64,000 nt of DNA from Girardinichthys multiradiatus. Lineage: Eukaryota; Chordata; Actinopteri; Cyprinodontiformes; Goodeidae. Under the pieces are notes generated by a model, which had not been told where the DNA came from, made no database searches, and saw only the letters and a program-made list of their open reading frames with translations. The stretch covers positions 47,270,880-47,334,879 of the forward strand of contig NC_061795.1 of NCBI RefSeq assembly GCF_021462225.1, read 5' to 3'. This document shows positions 34,801 through 42,900 of this stretch, piece by piece (position 1 is the first letter of the stretch; each line of letters opens with the position of its first letter). The position numbers were made by a program, and so were the translations under genes.

Positions 34801-34915
34801 GAGGAAGCACCCGGACCCGGAGACCAGTGAAACCTCCACCAAGCGCCCACGGACGGACCCATCGGCTACAGCCGCTGCAACAGACGACGACGACGACATA
34901 ATTGCTTTGGACTAA
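10881..34915 (+). CDS. uba2: SUMO-activating enzyme subunit 2 (17 exons)
   Basis: UBA2 pairs with SAE1 as the SUMO E1: it adenylates SUMO, carries it as a thioester and passes it to UBC9, mainly in the nucleus. Exons: 10881-11021, 22188-22271, 23980-24050, 24167-24231, 24315-24415, 24498-24619, 24828-24895, 25033-25154, 28949-29048, 30907-31061, 31300-31393, 31786-31898, 33472-33627, 33758-33854, 34097-34202, 34333-34475, 34710-34915. All junctions are GT-AG and keep phase, giving 647 residues (human 640). Visible features: GAGGIG nucleotide loop at 25-30; catalytic Cys174 in [13 protein letters not shown] (codon 24555-24557); zinc Cys 159, 162, 438 and 441; ubiquitin-fold region in exons 13-16; and a C-terminal SUMO-interaction-like [11 protein letters not shown] (585-595) followed by a basic nuclear-localisation-like stretch and an acidic [10 protein letters not shown] end. 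The donor after exon 1 (GTCTGT) is weak but gives the correct join NIDV-IDLDTID. Introns 1, 2, 8 and 9 hold transposons. The frame is intact. Confidence 0.97.
11700..12050 (-). mobile_element. Decayed Tc1 fragment in uba2 intron 1
   Basis: The stretch includes AAAATTCAGTATCTTGAAAA, reminiscent of a Tc1 terminal repeat. On the minus strand it reads as a broken copy of the transposase middle, corresponding to the segments [19 protein letters not shown] and [11 protein letters not shown]. It is much more diverged than copies 1-4 and belongs to the older layer. Confidence 0.65.
12380..12588. mobile_element. Possible hAT-like non-autonomous element, decayed
   Basis: The sequence contains TTTGATTCAGTTGTGTTGGA and a CAGGGGTCAG start, resembling the better-preserved element at about 42,270-42,467, which ends in GAGTTTGACACCCCTG. 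Ends and target duplication are not clear. It abuts the DIRS terminal repeat. Confidence 0.4.
12589..12778. repeat. DIRS left inverted terminal repeat
   Basis: The segments CTGCCAGTGGCAGTAAACAA, GTGGGCTACGTGTC (as its complement) and TATAAGTAGCACGTGGAAGG reappear inverted at 17205-17299 and 20634-20703. The outer part (from GTTACGCTGTAAC) matches the right end less well, so the exact outer limit is uncertain by some bases. Confidence 0.82.
12801..12825. repeat. DIRS internal complementary region candidate
   Basis: GACTGGCAGTCAACAAAGTG repeats, with few changes, the terminal GTGGCAGTAAACAAAGTGG. In DIRS elements an internal segment matching the element ends is thought to template circularisation of the cDNA before recombinase-mediated integration. 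Position and sequence fit that role. Confidence 0.6.
12872..14060 (-). pseudogene. DIRS tyrosine recombinase, broken
   Basis: In pieces this reads as the element's recombinase. An N-terminal SAM-like core-binding part has [20 protein letters not shown] (about 13,800), then [12 protein letters not shown]. The catalytic domain starts at [20 protein letters not shown] (about 13,440), where the usual first Arg of the family appears replaced (AKW in place of an ARR-like run). It continues in PVRALQLYM and ends in a [11 protein letters not shown] segment (about 12,930) with the presumed nucleophile Tyr. At least two frameshifts separate the pieces, near 13,370 and 13,050. Confidence 0.82.
14020..15560 (-). 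pseudogene. DIRS reverse transcriptase-RNase H, internally deleted
   Basis: The RT keeps the palm motif [11 protein letters not shown] (about 15,140) and the following helix, but the preceding fingers and palm segment with the first catalytic Asp is missing: the reading jumps from a gag-like part straight to [16 protein letters not shown] frameshift near 14,880 leads to RNase H, where [11 protein letters not shown] and [15 protein letters not shown] carry the Glu and second Asp, while the first Asp (TDAS in relatives) reads TGAS here. The stretch after RNase H ([16 protein letters not shown]) matches the conserved region that follows it in DIRS elements. Confidence 0.82.
15560..16911 (-). pseudogene. 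DIRS gag-like ORF, broken
   Basis: The first frame (16911-16240) has a Cys-rich zinc-binding-like pattern, CASCGVPL then [10 protein letters not shown], followed by a basic [10 protein letters not shown] segment and a possible coiled coil ([14 protein letters not shown]). A stop at about 16,240 separates it from a second segment (16163-15573) with [15 protein letters not shown], typical of the gag C-terminal half of fish DIRS1-like elements. Function is inferred from position and family resemblance. Confidence 0.72.
17205..17299. repeat. DIRS right inverted terminal repeat, inner part
   Basis: Inverted complement of about 12,665-12,775 (for example CTTCCACGTGCTACTTATAG). It stops at TTTACATTTAAT, where the Rex1 3' end (CAGAATCAGAAAAGC) begins. 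Confidence 0.88.
17300..20633 (-). mobile_element. Rex1-type (CR1-clade) LINE inserted in the DIRS repeat
   Basis: On the minus strand the 3' end is GCTTTTCTGATTCTGATT preceded by TTGGCAATAAA, the characteristic short tail of Rex1 elements. The 5' end has CCAAGATGGCGCCGC near 20,610. It encodes an APE endonuclease and a reverse transcriptase over about 3 kb, so it is close to full length. No clear target duplication is seen. Compared with the left DIRS repeat, about 12 bp (CTCGACCTGCGC) are missing at the junction. Confidence 0.9.
17606..20590 (-). pseudogene. Rex1 ORF2: endonuclease and reverse transcriptase, frameshifted
   Basis: The endonuclease runs from LCFTETWL (about 20,220) through [20 protein letters not shown]. 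After a frameshift near 19,990 it continues with [10 protein letters not shown] (about 19,860) and [10 protein letters not shown]. The reverse transcriptase follows: [40 protein letters not shown] and [14 protein letters not shown] frame break near 18,385 falls in the [10 protein letters not shown] motif, beyond which [12 protein letters not shown] (about 18,295) carries the catalytic aspartates. The C-terminus (18232-17606) ends in [20 protein letters not shown]. Two main frameshifts make it inactive as it stands. The frame upstream of about 20,630 belongs to the DIRS repeat. Confidence 0.88.
20634..20703. repeat. DIRS right inverted terminal repeat, outer part
   Basis: GGAGACATATCCACTTTGTT followed by TACTGCCACTGGCAGTC is the inverse of the left end (12,632-12,665). 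It proves that the two parts of the right repeat were once joined across the Rex1 insertion. Confidence 0.88.
20704..22187. other. Remainder of uba2 intron 1, no gene seen
   Basis: Non-coding. The region from about 21,880 to 22,100 (CACACGCCCACTTATTGAAC, ATGCAAATG runs) is weakly reminiscent of non-autonomous Harbinger-type elements. I cannot define ends, so no element is called. The 3' splice site of intron 1 (CTGATTCCTGCAG) ends at 22187. Confidence 0.5.
22339..23948 (+). mobile_element. Tc1-type transposon, copy 3 (intact)
   Basis: 1610 bp flanked by TA (22337-22338 and 23949-23950). Each end is an inverted repeat of about 200 bp (22339-22538 and 23749-23948). Within each arm an outer CTCAAAATATTAGCATAT and an inner CTCACAAAATTAGCATAT form direct repeats, the IR/DR layout known from Sleeping Beauty-like elements. 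Only a couple of differences between the two arms are visible. It sits in uba2 intron 2, 67 bp after exon 2 and 31 bp before exon 3. Confidence 0.96.
22667..23671 (+). CDS. Tc1 transposase, full-length DD34E frame
   Basis: A 334-codon uninterrupted frame, the usual length for Tc1 transposases. It binds the inverted repeats and catalyses cut-and-paste movement into TA. An N-terminal paired-like helix-turn-helix ([19 protein letters not shown], about residues 25-43) is followed by a GRKKCGRKR basic GRPR-like linker, a second helix-turn-helix, and the catalytic domain with Asp in FSDESKF, Asp in FQHDLAPAH and Glu in NPIENLW; 34 residues separate the last two. The C-terminus is FPTKY. The ATG at 22667 is shared by all four copies. 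It is the only copy in the window without a stop, frameshift or deletion. Whether it is active depends on unique changes such as GDEHF (GDEDF in the others), which need testing. Confidence 0.9.
   Translation: MGKTADLTAVQKATIDTLKQEGKTQKDISERIGCSQSAVSRHLSGKSVGRKKCGRKRCTTRRGDRTLRKIVEKGRFQTLGDLWKQWTESGVETSRATVHRRVQEMGYRCRISLVKPLLNQKQQQKRLTWATEKQHWTVAQWSKVLFSDESKFCMSFGNQGASVWRKTGEKEMPKCQKSSVKYPQSVMVWGAVSAAGVGPLCFIKGRVNAASYQEILEHFMLPSAEKLYGDEHFIFQHDLAPAHSAKTTGKWFTDHGITVLNWPANSPDLNPIENLWDIVKRTLRDSRSNTLDELKAAIEASWASIRPQQCHRLIASMSRRIEAVISAKGFPTKY
25560..26000 (+). mobile_element. Harbinger/PIF relic with a truncated Myb-like ORF
   Basis: An ATG at 25819 opens a 30-codon frame beginning [19 protein letters not shown] and ending at 25911. 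Further pieces ([10 protein letters not shown]) follow in another frame. This order matches the start of the Myb/SANT-like DNA-binding protein encoded beside Harbinger transposases, with an internal deletion. The element is cut at 26001-26002 by the next Tc1. The call rests on remembered family resemblance. Confidence 0.5.
26003..27410 (-). mobile_element. Different Tc1-type transposon (CAGTGGGGAGAACAAGTATT family)
   Basis: The plus-strand left end starts CAGTGGGGAGAACAAGTATT directly after TA (26001-26002). A transposase reads on the minus strand. The opposite terminal repeat is lost: the sequence ends near ATCAAATACTTAGATCATGC at about 27,390-27,410. A 21-base T run lies at 26138-26158. It lies in uba2 intron 8. 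Confidence 0.88.
26325..27205 (-). pseudogene. Tc1 transposase of the second family, broken
   Basis: In order on the minus strand: an N-terminal helix-turn-helix ([20 protein letters not shown], then [12 protein letters not shown]) near 27,100-27,205; a middle part (26986-26537) with [15 protein letters not shown], the first Asp in [17 protein letters not shown], and [16 protein letters not shown]; and a final part (26507-26325) with [11 protein letters not shown] and SQSPDLNP. The Glu motif is damaged: NPIENLW is shortened to NPNLW, removing the catalytic Glu. Frameshifts near 27,000 and 26,530 separate the parts. It is inactive. Confidence 0.88.
27411..28948. other. Rest of uba2 intron 8, no gene seen
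   Basis: Non-coding. Around 27,540-27,800 the text may continue the Harbinger relic that the Tc1 interrupted, but I see no diagnostic motif. The 3' splice site (CTTCTCCAAAG) ends at 28948. Confidence 0.45.
29184..30792 (-). mobile_element. Tc1-type transposon, copy 4 (inverted)
   Basis: Complete ends CAGGTCCTTCTCAAAATATT and its inverse, flanked by TA at 29182-29183 and 30793-30794. It is 1609 bp, in uba2 intron 9, opposite in orientation to copy 3 and to the gene. It lacks the 20-bp deletion of copies 1 and 2. Confidence 0.95.
29461..30464 (-). pseudogene. Tc1 transposase, copy 4, frameshifted
   Basis: The N-terminal 146 codons (30464-30024) match copy 3 up to WSKVLFS. A one-base insertion there (CGGAATG for CGGATG, about 30,026) breaks the frame within the first catalytic motif. 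A second one-base insertion (CAGATGTCTGG for CAGAGTCTGG, about 29,978) changes frame again. From VWRKTGEKE onward (to 29461) the sequence is complete, including [16 protein letters not shown] and FPTKY. One codon is also missing near RQNLTWAT. Few lesions suggest recent death. Confidence 0.9.
31899..33471. other. uba2 intron 12, no embedded gene seen
   Basis: 1.57 kb of non-coding sequence. Open frames such as 33085-33597 on the minus strand overlap exon 13 and match nothing I know. I see no recognisable transposon. Confidence 0.6.
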
Positions 34916-34974
34916 ATCCGTCTGAATGACTGAATTCTTTGTGTTTGGCTTCAAACAGACACTAGGCTGAAATG

Positions 34975-34980
34975 AATAAA
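34975..34980 (+). terminator. uba2 polyadenylation signal (AATAAA)
   Basis: First canonical hexamer after the stop, 60 bp downstream. A second lies at 35576-35581 and could give a longer 3' UTR. Confidence 0.6.
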
Positions 34981-35639
34981 CCACCAGTTCAATGAAGAAC
35001 AATTTCATTTTTAGTCCCCTCCCCTTTTTGTGCTTTCATACCCACTTTCTGACATGACGCTGTAAATAGATTCATATTTTAACAAACTTTTGAAAATTCA
35101 GTAAAGTTTGCATATTTTTATTCATTTAAAGTTCTGAACTGCTTCTGTTGATGGTTTAAAAAGTGCTTTTTGTAATTTGTTTTATAAATGTACTGTATTT
35201 CTCATGCAACACAAGTCAGGGTGTTAGTGGAGGTCTCTGTAAAGGTGAAAAAAGAACATGTCAGCAGTGAAACGTGAAAGAGGTGAACAGGCAGGCGGGC
35301 CGAGGTGTCTGAAGTCGTGGTACTCCTGCCTGTAAATGCTGATGATGTCTTACGGGTTCGGTGATGCTCAACACTGACAGGTTCTGTCCAGTTTGTGCCA
35401 TAAGGGTGTTGGTTTGCTACCTCTTTTCCCCAGTTAAAATGATTTTTCTGCAAAAATGTACCCATACATCTTTAACTTGGCCATACTGAGCCATTGGCTC
35501 CTGGAGAATCCAAACAAAAGTTACCTAGATATTGGTTTTTTGTTCAAGAGCTTTTTGGACCAGTTTGATGAAGACAATAAATACAACAGTTTCTGACCCT
35601 TTTTCCCAAGTTTGTCTTGTTCTGGGTCCTGTTGGGTTA

Positions 35640-36560
35640 CAACGGTGTGATAACATTAGACCGTCCCATTAATATGAGCATGAATTTATTTGTGTAAATA
35701 ACCCTTTAACCCCAAACGTATCATATTTGATAGATGAGTTTTTGAGACATCTACATCAGTGTAATATTTTCTTTCTTTGAACAATCTGATGTATACAATC
35801 GGACACATGTAGTGCACGGATAATCCACCAGGGGTCAGTAATAATGCATCAGAGGGCCTTCATTTGAGACATCAAAAGTGCCTGGTGTCAATGAGTGCCC
35901 ACCAGTTTTTGTAACAATATTTTTGCCAGTTTTAAAAAAGCTAAGGTATGAAAAACTATGAAATTGTTACTGAAACTTCAATAGGAATATTTAATGAATT
36001 TATACAATGTAAAACTTTGTATTTCATAGCTTAGTTGTTAGGAAGACCTTGATGAAAATGCATCAAAATTGATACAAGATGAAAACATGGACCAGAGAAA
36101 TGCAGAAGTCAATGAACTTACACCAACACAAGACACAACAACGAAGTCAACAAGAGGCTAAGTGAAAAGGGACGGCTTGAACTTCCAGATGTTGAACGAT
36201 GAATGCATTGAGTAAGACTCAGAAGACAGGCTTGACTGGACACCATATATGTATTTCAAAGATTTTGCAACTGACGATATACTATTAAGTTGTAGAACAA
36301 ACAAATCTGTATGATTTGTCTGCAGAAAGAAGGAAAGTCAATAAACACAATTGCTAAAGAAATGGAGAAATACTATTTTGAAGATGCTGTTGGAACTTGG
36401 CATGCAGGGAAGAGCAAAGTTAAGTTTGGCAGATCACTGTCCTCTCTAGAAGCAGGAGGAACACCTCCCCCCTGCAAGAGGCCAACCTCTACGGTGCCCC
36501 CTGATGTGAGAAAGGATGGCATTGACCTCAATACAGACTGTATATTTGAAAATGTTCTTG
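35640..36560. other. Possible piggyBac relic
   Basis: Two weak signs: CCCTTTAACCCC with a TTAA core at about 35,703, as at piggyBac-type ends, and an 82-codon stretch at 36311-36556 with PPPCKRPTSTVPPDVRKDGI, which loosely resembles the tail region of piggyBac transposases. No catalytic motif is visible, so this is a suggestion only. Confidence 0.3.
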
Positions 36561-36635
36561 TATTTTTTATCATTATGGCTTGCAGCCAGTAAAATTATTG
36601 TATTTACAGAAATGATCTGTCATGACCTACAATAA

Positions 36636-37408
36636 TGGGGAAGATTGCTAACTTCAGCGTCATCCAGCAGACAGTCATTGACACCCTCCATAAGGACGGT
36701 AAGCCACAAATGGTCATTGGCTGTTCAGATTGCTGTGTGCAAGCATATTGATGAGAAGTTGAGTGGAAGCATTGGTAGGTTAAGAGCTTTGGATGCATTA
36801 TGAGGTAAACACCATTTAAAAGTTTGTAGGAGATGCCTGGACTGCAGCTGGAGTCAATGCTTCAAGAGTCACTACACACAGACCAACAGGACATGGGCTA
36901 CAACTGTCACTGCTTGTGTGGAGCCACTCCTGAACCATCTTACCTGGGCTAAAGACATAAAAGACTGGACTTTTGGTCTGTGGTTCAAAATCAACTTTGA
37001 TTTGGAAATCAATGTTCCAAAGTCTGGAGGAAGAGTGGAGAGGCTCAAAATCCATGTTGGTTAAAGTTCAGTGTGAGGTTTCCACAGTCAGTGATGATTT
37101 GGGGCATCATGCTATCTGTTCATGATGGTCCACTGTGTTTTATCAAGTCCAATGTCAGTGCAGCCATCTACCAGGACAATTTAGAGCACTTCATGCTTCC
37201 TTCTGTTGACAAACTTTATGGAGATGTTTATTTTATTTACTTGCAGAACTTGATACCGGCCCACACTGCAAAAGTACAAGTACCTGCTTTAATCAACTGC
37301 GATTGATTGGCTGGCAACTGGTCTGATCTGAACCCCCACAGAGACTCTACAGAGTATTGTCAAGAGGAAGATGAGAGACATCAGAACCAGCAATAAAGAA
37401 AAGCTGTA
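36636..37408 (+). mobile_element. Decayed Tc1 transposon (older family)
   Basis: From GKIANFSVIQQTVIDTLH at about 36,639, through a degenerate helix-turn-helix, the conserved QSVMIWGIM segment (about 37,085) and CFIKSNVSAAIYQDNLEHF (37,136-37,195), to NLIPAHTAK and a broken SIVKRKMRDIRTSN tail. Many indels are present and there is no complete frame. Terminal repeats are not recognisable. Confidence 0.82.
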
Positions 37409-37429
37409 GACTATCCATCCTTTCTTTCT

Positions 37430-37735
37430 TCCTTCCTTCCATTGTCTATGCCAGGTCACAGGGGTGCAGGTTCCTATCTTCAGTAGTCATTGAGCAAGAG
37501 GCGGGGTACAGCCTTGATCATTCTCTCGTCTATCACAGGCAATTTACAGAGACCAAGTGACCTAACAGTCATGTTTTGGGAATGTGGAAGGAAGCTTGAG
37601 TACCCAGAGAAAGCCCATGTATCCACAGGGAGAACATACACACTCCATGCAGAAAGTCGGCCAGGATTCCAACCCGTGACCTTCTTGTTGCAAGGCAACA
37701 CTGCTACCAACTGTGCCAGTGTGCAACCCCTTGAG
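37430..37735. repeat. Dispersed fish repeat, copy B
   Basis: Contains CCTAACAGTCATGTTTTGGG, then GTACCCAGAGAAAGCCCATG, and GGCAACACTGCTACCAACTG. Shares its order of blocks with copies at 8003-8145 and 40,890-41,160. The open frame at 37,490-37,765 is a by-product of this repeat, not a gene. Confidence 0.7.
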
Positions 37736-38539
37736 AACCAAAGGGGTCTAAATTCTTCTCAGTAAAACTGTAATCTCTGCAACAGAGGTAAAACTATTGA
37801 TTTTTCTTTTTATTCAAGGAGCAGACTCGCTAAATGTTGTGATGACATGTCTCACCAATCATCAGGCTTTTCTTCAATTTAAAACCTTTAGATGTTTAAC
37901 TTATGAACCACCAAAAATACCCTGAATCATGATTTTTATAATATCACTGTTGCTCCTTGACTTGGATCTGAAACATTAAGAAAACTGAATGTATTTGTGA
38001 CATTGCAGAAATATCAGTGAACCTACCTAATGTTGTTTGGGTGTCTTTGATGAAGGCTGCTTATTCATGTATATGTATGAAAACAGGTAACAGCTGTTCA
38101 TTAAGATGTTTGTGAAGACTGAATGTTAATATGTACTGTGATTATGAACGGTTCACCTGCGACGTGTATTGAAATTACGTCAGAGAGCTCCATGTTTACT
38201 TTGAATCACCCCGGCTGAATAAAGTACACACCTTATGAGTTTTTGTAAACATAGTTACTGGCCTTTGCAGTTTAGAGATGGAAGTGACGTTCTTGATGAG
38301 GCAACGCTGAAGCTACTAAACAAGCTGAAGAAAACAGTTTAGTTGGATCAAAGGTCATTGGTTCTGAGGGAAATATATGTTTCTTTAGTCTTTTATGTAT
38401 ATCAGGCCAATATAAAAATACATTTTTTTAATACAGAGACATGGGTTTAATGAAGAATAATTATAATACCTGCTTAATGGTTGCTATTTTCAAAGGGTGC
38501 TTTTAATGTGACAAATGAGCCTTGTCTGAACCCAAATTC
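37736..38539. other. Intergenic, nothing recognised
   Basis: AT-rich non-coding sequence without long frames or repeats that I recognise. Confidence 0.6.
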
Positions 38540-39060
38540 TAATCTATTGTTTGTTTTGGCCACCTGTGGATCATTATCATGCTGAAATACCCGGTGATTA
38601 TCTTTTTTTCAGGTTTCTGCCAAAAACCACCAAATTTCCATTTAAAATATTTTGGTTGTTCAAAAGCGTTCACAGAGAAACAGGTGGACAGCATCACAAA
38701 CCCTCCACCATGCTTATCAGCATACAAGATGTGCTTTTCCACATTTCCATCCCTTGTTTAACACATGACCCACCTGGAGCGTTTGATGCTGAAAAGCTGT
38801 CTTAGTCTTATCTGACCAAAGCACAAGTCCCATTTAAAGTTATTGCAGACTTCACATCTTAACATTTGAGATGCTAGACGAGAAAAGGCTTTTTCCTGAC
38901 ATGCCTCCCAAACATCTGGTTGGCATTTAGATCTAATGGAGGCTTGGTGACCTTAAGATGCATTCCCTTTGCTGCAGTTTTCTGACAGTGATGTTTACCT
39001 CTCTTATCATGCTGTTCACTGCGTGTGGTGGCAAGATAAACGTGGGTCCTCATCCAGCCT
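38540..39060 (-). mobile_element. Probable decayed Tc1-like transposon
   Basis: The text includes CATTATCATGCTGAAATACC, TCTGACCAAAGCACAAGTCC and CATGCCTCCCAAACATCTGG, the minus-strand wording of the transposase middle region in an old fish Tc1-like family. No frame survives and no ends are seen. Confidence 0.5.
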
Positions 39061-39479
39061 AGTGGTCAGTGGATAAAAAGAAAGCTGCCTCTGTGTCGCG
39101 TCGTATTTGTACCCCGGGCAGACAGAAAGTCTGACTGGCTAATAATTAAAACAACAAATCATCAATACATTTATTTTAAATGGATTGTTAGGGTTACAAC
39201 AGGTTTTGTATACATTTAAATTTTGCTTTACTGTGAGAAAATGCTAATGCAAAAAAATAGAAAATGACTTTCGGCCTTTTCACATCTCCTTTTAACAGGC
39301 GTCCCAAACACAACTGCTTCCAAACATAAATGTAACACAATAAAATGTGTGTTTTTTTTTGTTGTTGTTGTTGTTTGTTTCAAGTTTTTATCAAATAAAT
39401 GTTCTTTAACCTGCTGCAATAACAGGTGTAACGTAACGTTTTAAACCTTTTACAGCGTTTTAACCAATAATTAACTGTG

Positions 39480-39915
39480 ACTTCTCGCGACAGCGCTGAT
39501 GGTTTCCTGTCCGTTGTTTTGGTTGTTGCGAACGCCCCTCAGAGGAGGCCTCTGATTGGTCAGAACCGCAGCCCCCTCCCCCTGCTTCGACCGTGAACCA
39601 CCGAGGGTTTACTTCAACTGTACGCGGTTATCAGTGCGGTTAAAACGGGTTAAAAGGACTCAGACACTCGTTGTGCTTTAGTATAAACGGTTGTTGGCCT
39701 TTGTGGTCACACTCGGAACGCTTTTCTCCGTCTCTCGACACTCGTCGGGAGGATACAGAGCCAGAAGCAGCAGCCATCCGATACATTGTTTTGAACAGGC
39801 AGCTAACTTTACTGTGGAGTTTTAACAGCTAGCCGCGCTCGCCTCTTACATAACAGCTGTTAAAATTCACAGTGTAGCCGTTTTTAGTGAAGCGAGTATC
39901 GTTAGTTTGAGGAAA
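39480..39915 (+). promoter_or_regulatory. Promoter / 5' UTR of the ca5a-like gene
   Basis: CpG-containing, GC-richer stretch (CTTCTCGCGACAGCGCTG) with an inverted CCAAT box (GATTGGTCAG, about 39,553-39,562) and no TATA box near the expected position. It leads directly into the start codon at 39916. The start site of transcription is not visible. Confidence 0.5.
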
Positions 39916-42900
39916 ATGGTGAGTTTCTCTGCAGCGGTTAGACCCGTGGTCTCTCATTTTCAGCGACAGCTCGTCAGACACGCCAGGAGTCCCAGGATGA
40001 CGCCTGTCCGGTGGTGCAACCTCACTGCGTGTTCCAGCAAATATGTCCTGTCTCAGAGTGAGTACAGATAATGTTAGCTGCAGATCATCTTATTTTATGT
40101 CTCGGCTGTTACAGCAGAACCTTTCATCGTGAGTCTAGGAAGGAGGAAATGGGTGCATGCTTCTTTAAAAAAACAAGGACAGGTGTTTACAGATCAATAA
40201 CACTCCGCGCTTTGCCCAGTAATAACCAGCTCCCCTGATGGTGCTGACCAATTGAAGCCCTTTGCCCTACATTCCTGCCTGGTTGGGCTTTTGTAGTTCA
40301 ATGAAAGACTTTAGTTTGTATAACCTCCATTTGTCTCTCTCTGCTATCCGACTTCGGTACCAGACTGAACCCTGTGCCTAAAGCTGCAGAAACCCTCTAC
40401 GACTTTATTTACCTTTTTGGGAACTTTATCTTAATCCTCCTCATCACATGTTTTTTTTTTTTTTTTTACCATAAAGTTTACACACACACACACACACACA
40501 CACAACCAAGCTGGTCTGACAAGTCCAGATACCTGTCTTTCAACGCACAGTTACACATTGTTTCTTTATCCCAACGTAGGCTGCAGATAAAACATGAAAA
40601 AACATGTAGAAATTGGAAAAAATGATAATCAAAGTTAATGTTTAATTAGTGTGATGTGATCAACCAAGGAGGGGATAATCTTTGGTTGTTCCTTAGGACG
40701 TGTTTATCAAAAAGTTCAGCCTTCATAGTGATCAGTTTTAGTTTTCCACTATGAGACATTTTAAATTTCTGAACAAATATCCCACAGAAAATACTAGAAA
40801 CAAGACAGAAAGGATGGACAGCAGGAATCAGAGAGACTGAGGTGATCAGCTGGCTATATCACTGTCATTTGACAATTTTGTCTGATATCTCCTGCAATTA
40901 TTGGCTGAGAGGTGGGGTACACCCCAGACAGGTTGTCCATCACACAGACCTGTAGGACAAACAACCATGAAAGCACACAGTCGCACCTGAGGACAATTTA
41001 GAAATGCCTACATGGCCTAACAGTCATGTTTTTGGACTGTAGGAAGAAGCCAGAGTACCCGGAGAGAACCCACAAATGCACAAGAAGAACATGCAAACTC
41101 AATGCAGATGAACCCCAGGCTGGGATTTAAAACCGGGACACTGTTCCCGCATGGCAACAATTAATTACTTATTTGTAATCAGTTGACTTTTTTTTTTTTC
41201 AAATACAAATATTTGACACAATAAGCTTTTCACTTCCAATACATTTTGATTAATGATTGAATCCACAAAGAGACATAAAGTTTCGATTTAGTGGAAACTA
41301 AAATGTTGTGACTTAAATCCAGATCCAGATCCAGATGCAGTTACAGTCATAGTGTCTTAAATTAGCATCCTCTTCAAAATCACCATCGACACACCACAAG
41401 TCCCACCAATGATTTTCTTCAATTTTCTTTCATTTGTCTTCATGACTTTGGAGATGATTTGGCTCCATACCATGTGCTCTACCTCAGTATGTCCTGTTAC
41501 ACGTCTACAGTAACTGAAGTAAATGCTGTAAAAAATAATAATTGCGAGAGCTGTGTGAATCAGATCTAGTGGATTTATATTGTATAAAAACTTGACTTTG
41601 GTCGACACTGAAAGCATGATTATTTGTCATGATTCCTTGTTGTTTGGAAATGCAAGTGTTTTTTTTTTGTTTTTTTTCAAGTTCCTTGTCTTGTTTTACA
41701 GTGTAGCCAATTTTTCCCCTAAAAAGTGTCTGTATAGTTTAGAGTGCTGCAATAAAGTATTTGCCCCTTCTTTCTGTTTGCCTTTTTGTCACCCCTAAAT
41801 GTTTAAGATCATGAAACATATTTTGATATCAAAGATGACCTGAGTAAATTCAAAAGGCAGTTTTCAAATGATGATTTAATGCATTAAAAGCAAAAAGCTT
41901 CCCAGTCCAACCTGACCATGTGAGAATTTAATCATCTCTCTTATGTGTAATTTCCCACATTCTTCAGTTTCATCATCCTTACACATCTCTGCTTATTGCT
42001 AGACTTCCATCACTAAAACGGAACCTTACTGACAGCATGAAGTTGGCTAAAACACTTCAATAAGCAACTCATCTTAAAGAAATTGAAGAACACATGAGAA
42101 ACAATGTCTCATATATTTATCAGTGTTATATGTAATTTCAGAGGCTTTAGGACTCCAGGGAACTACAGTGAGAACCATTATCCATAATTGAAGAAAACAT
42201 GGAACAGTGGTGAACATTCCCAGGAGTGGCAACCATTCCAAAATTACTCCAAGAGGACATGATTCATCCAGGAGGAACTTGAGGGCAGGCATCCTGCAAC
42301 CTTTTAGATGTGTCAACACACCTGAATCACATAATTAGGTCATTAGCAGGACTCAGTGGAACTCGAGTGCACGAGGAAGTGATTTAGTCCTTTGATTCAG
42401 GTGTGTTGGACTTGGGACACACCAAAAGGTTGCCATTTGCAGACAGAACTGGAGTTTGACACCCCTGCTAGTACAACGTCTGACTCACTGCAGGTCCCAG
42501 TTAGGGTCAGTGTTCACGATTTAACATTAAGAACGAGGGACTGGGCAAAAATGGGCTACAGAGAAGAGTTTCAAGGCCAAAGCCACTTCTGAACAAAAGG
42601 AACACAAAGGTCTGTCTTATATTTACCTAAAAACCTCTTGATGATCCCCGAGACCAGCCATCAGTTTGTCACACTTATGCTATGCAGCAGGACAGTAATA
42701 ATAAAAAAAAAAAACAGTTTTCTTTTTTGTTGATTTCATTGTTTTTGTTGTCATTTGGAGCTTCTGCTGTGTCCTAGTCTGAGGTGCAGCAACATCATCA
42801 CCTCCTTGGAGGTTTAGGGTTAGGGTTGCTCTCTGATGGCCACCCACTTAGCTGATTAAAAAATGTTGCCAGCTATTAAGAAATGACCAAAAAGGGGATT

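Noticed and set aside
37490..37765. 91-codon frame as a gene
   Set aside because: Lies inside the dispersed repeat shared with 8003 and 40,890.
42811..42828. TTAGGG-like repeats suggesting an interstitial telomere
   Set aside because: Only about two units; expected by chance.
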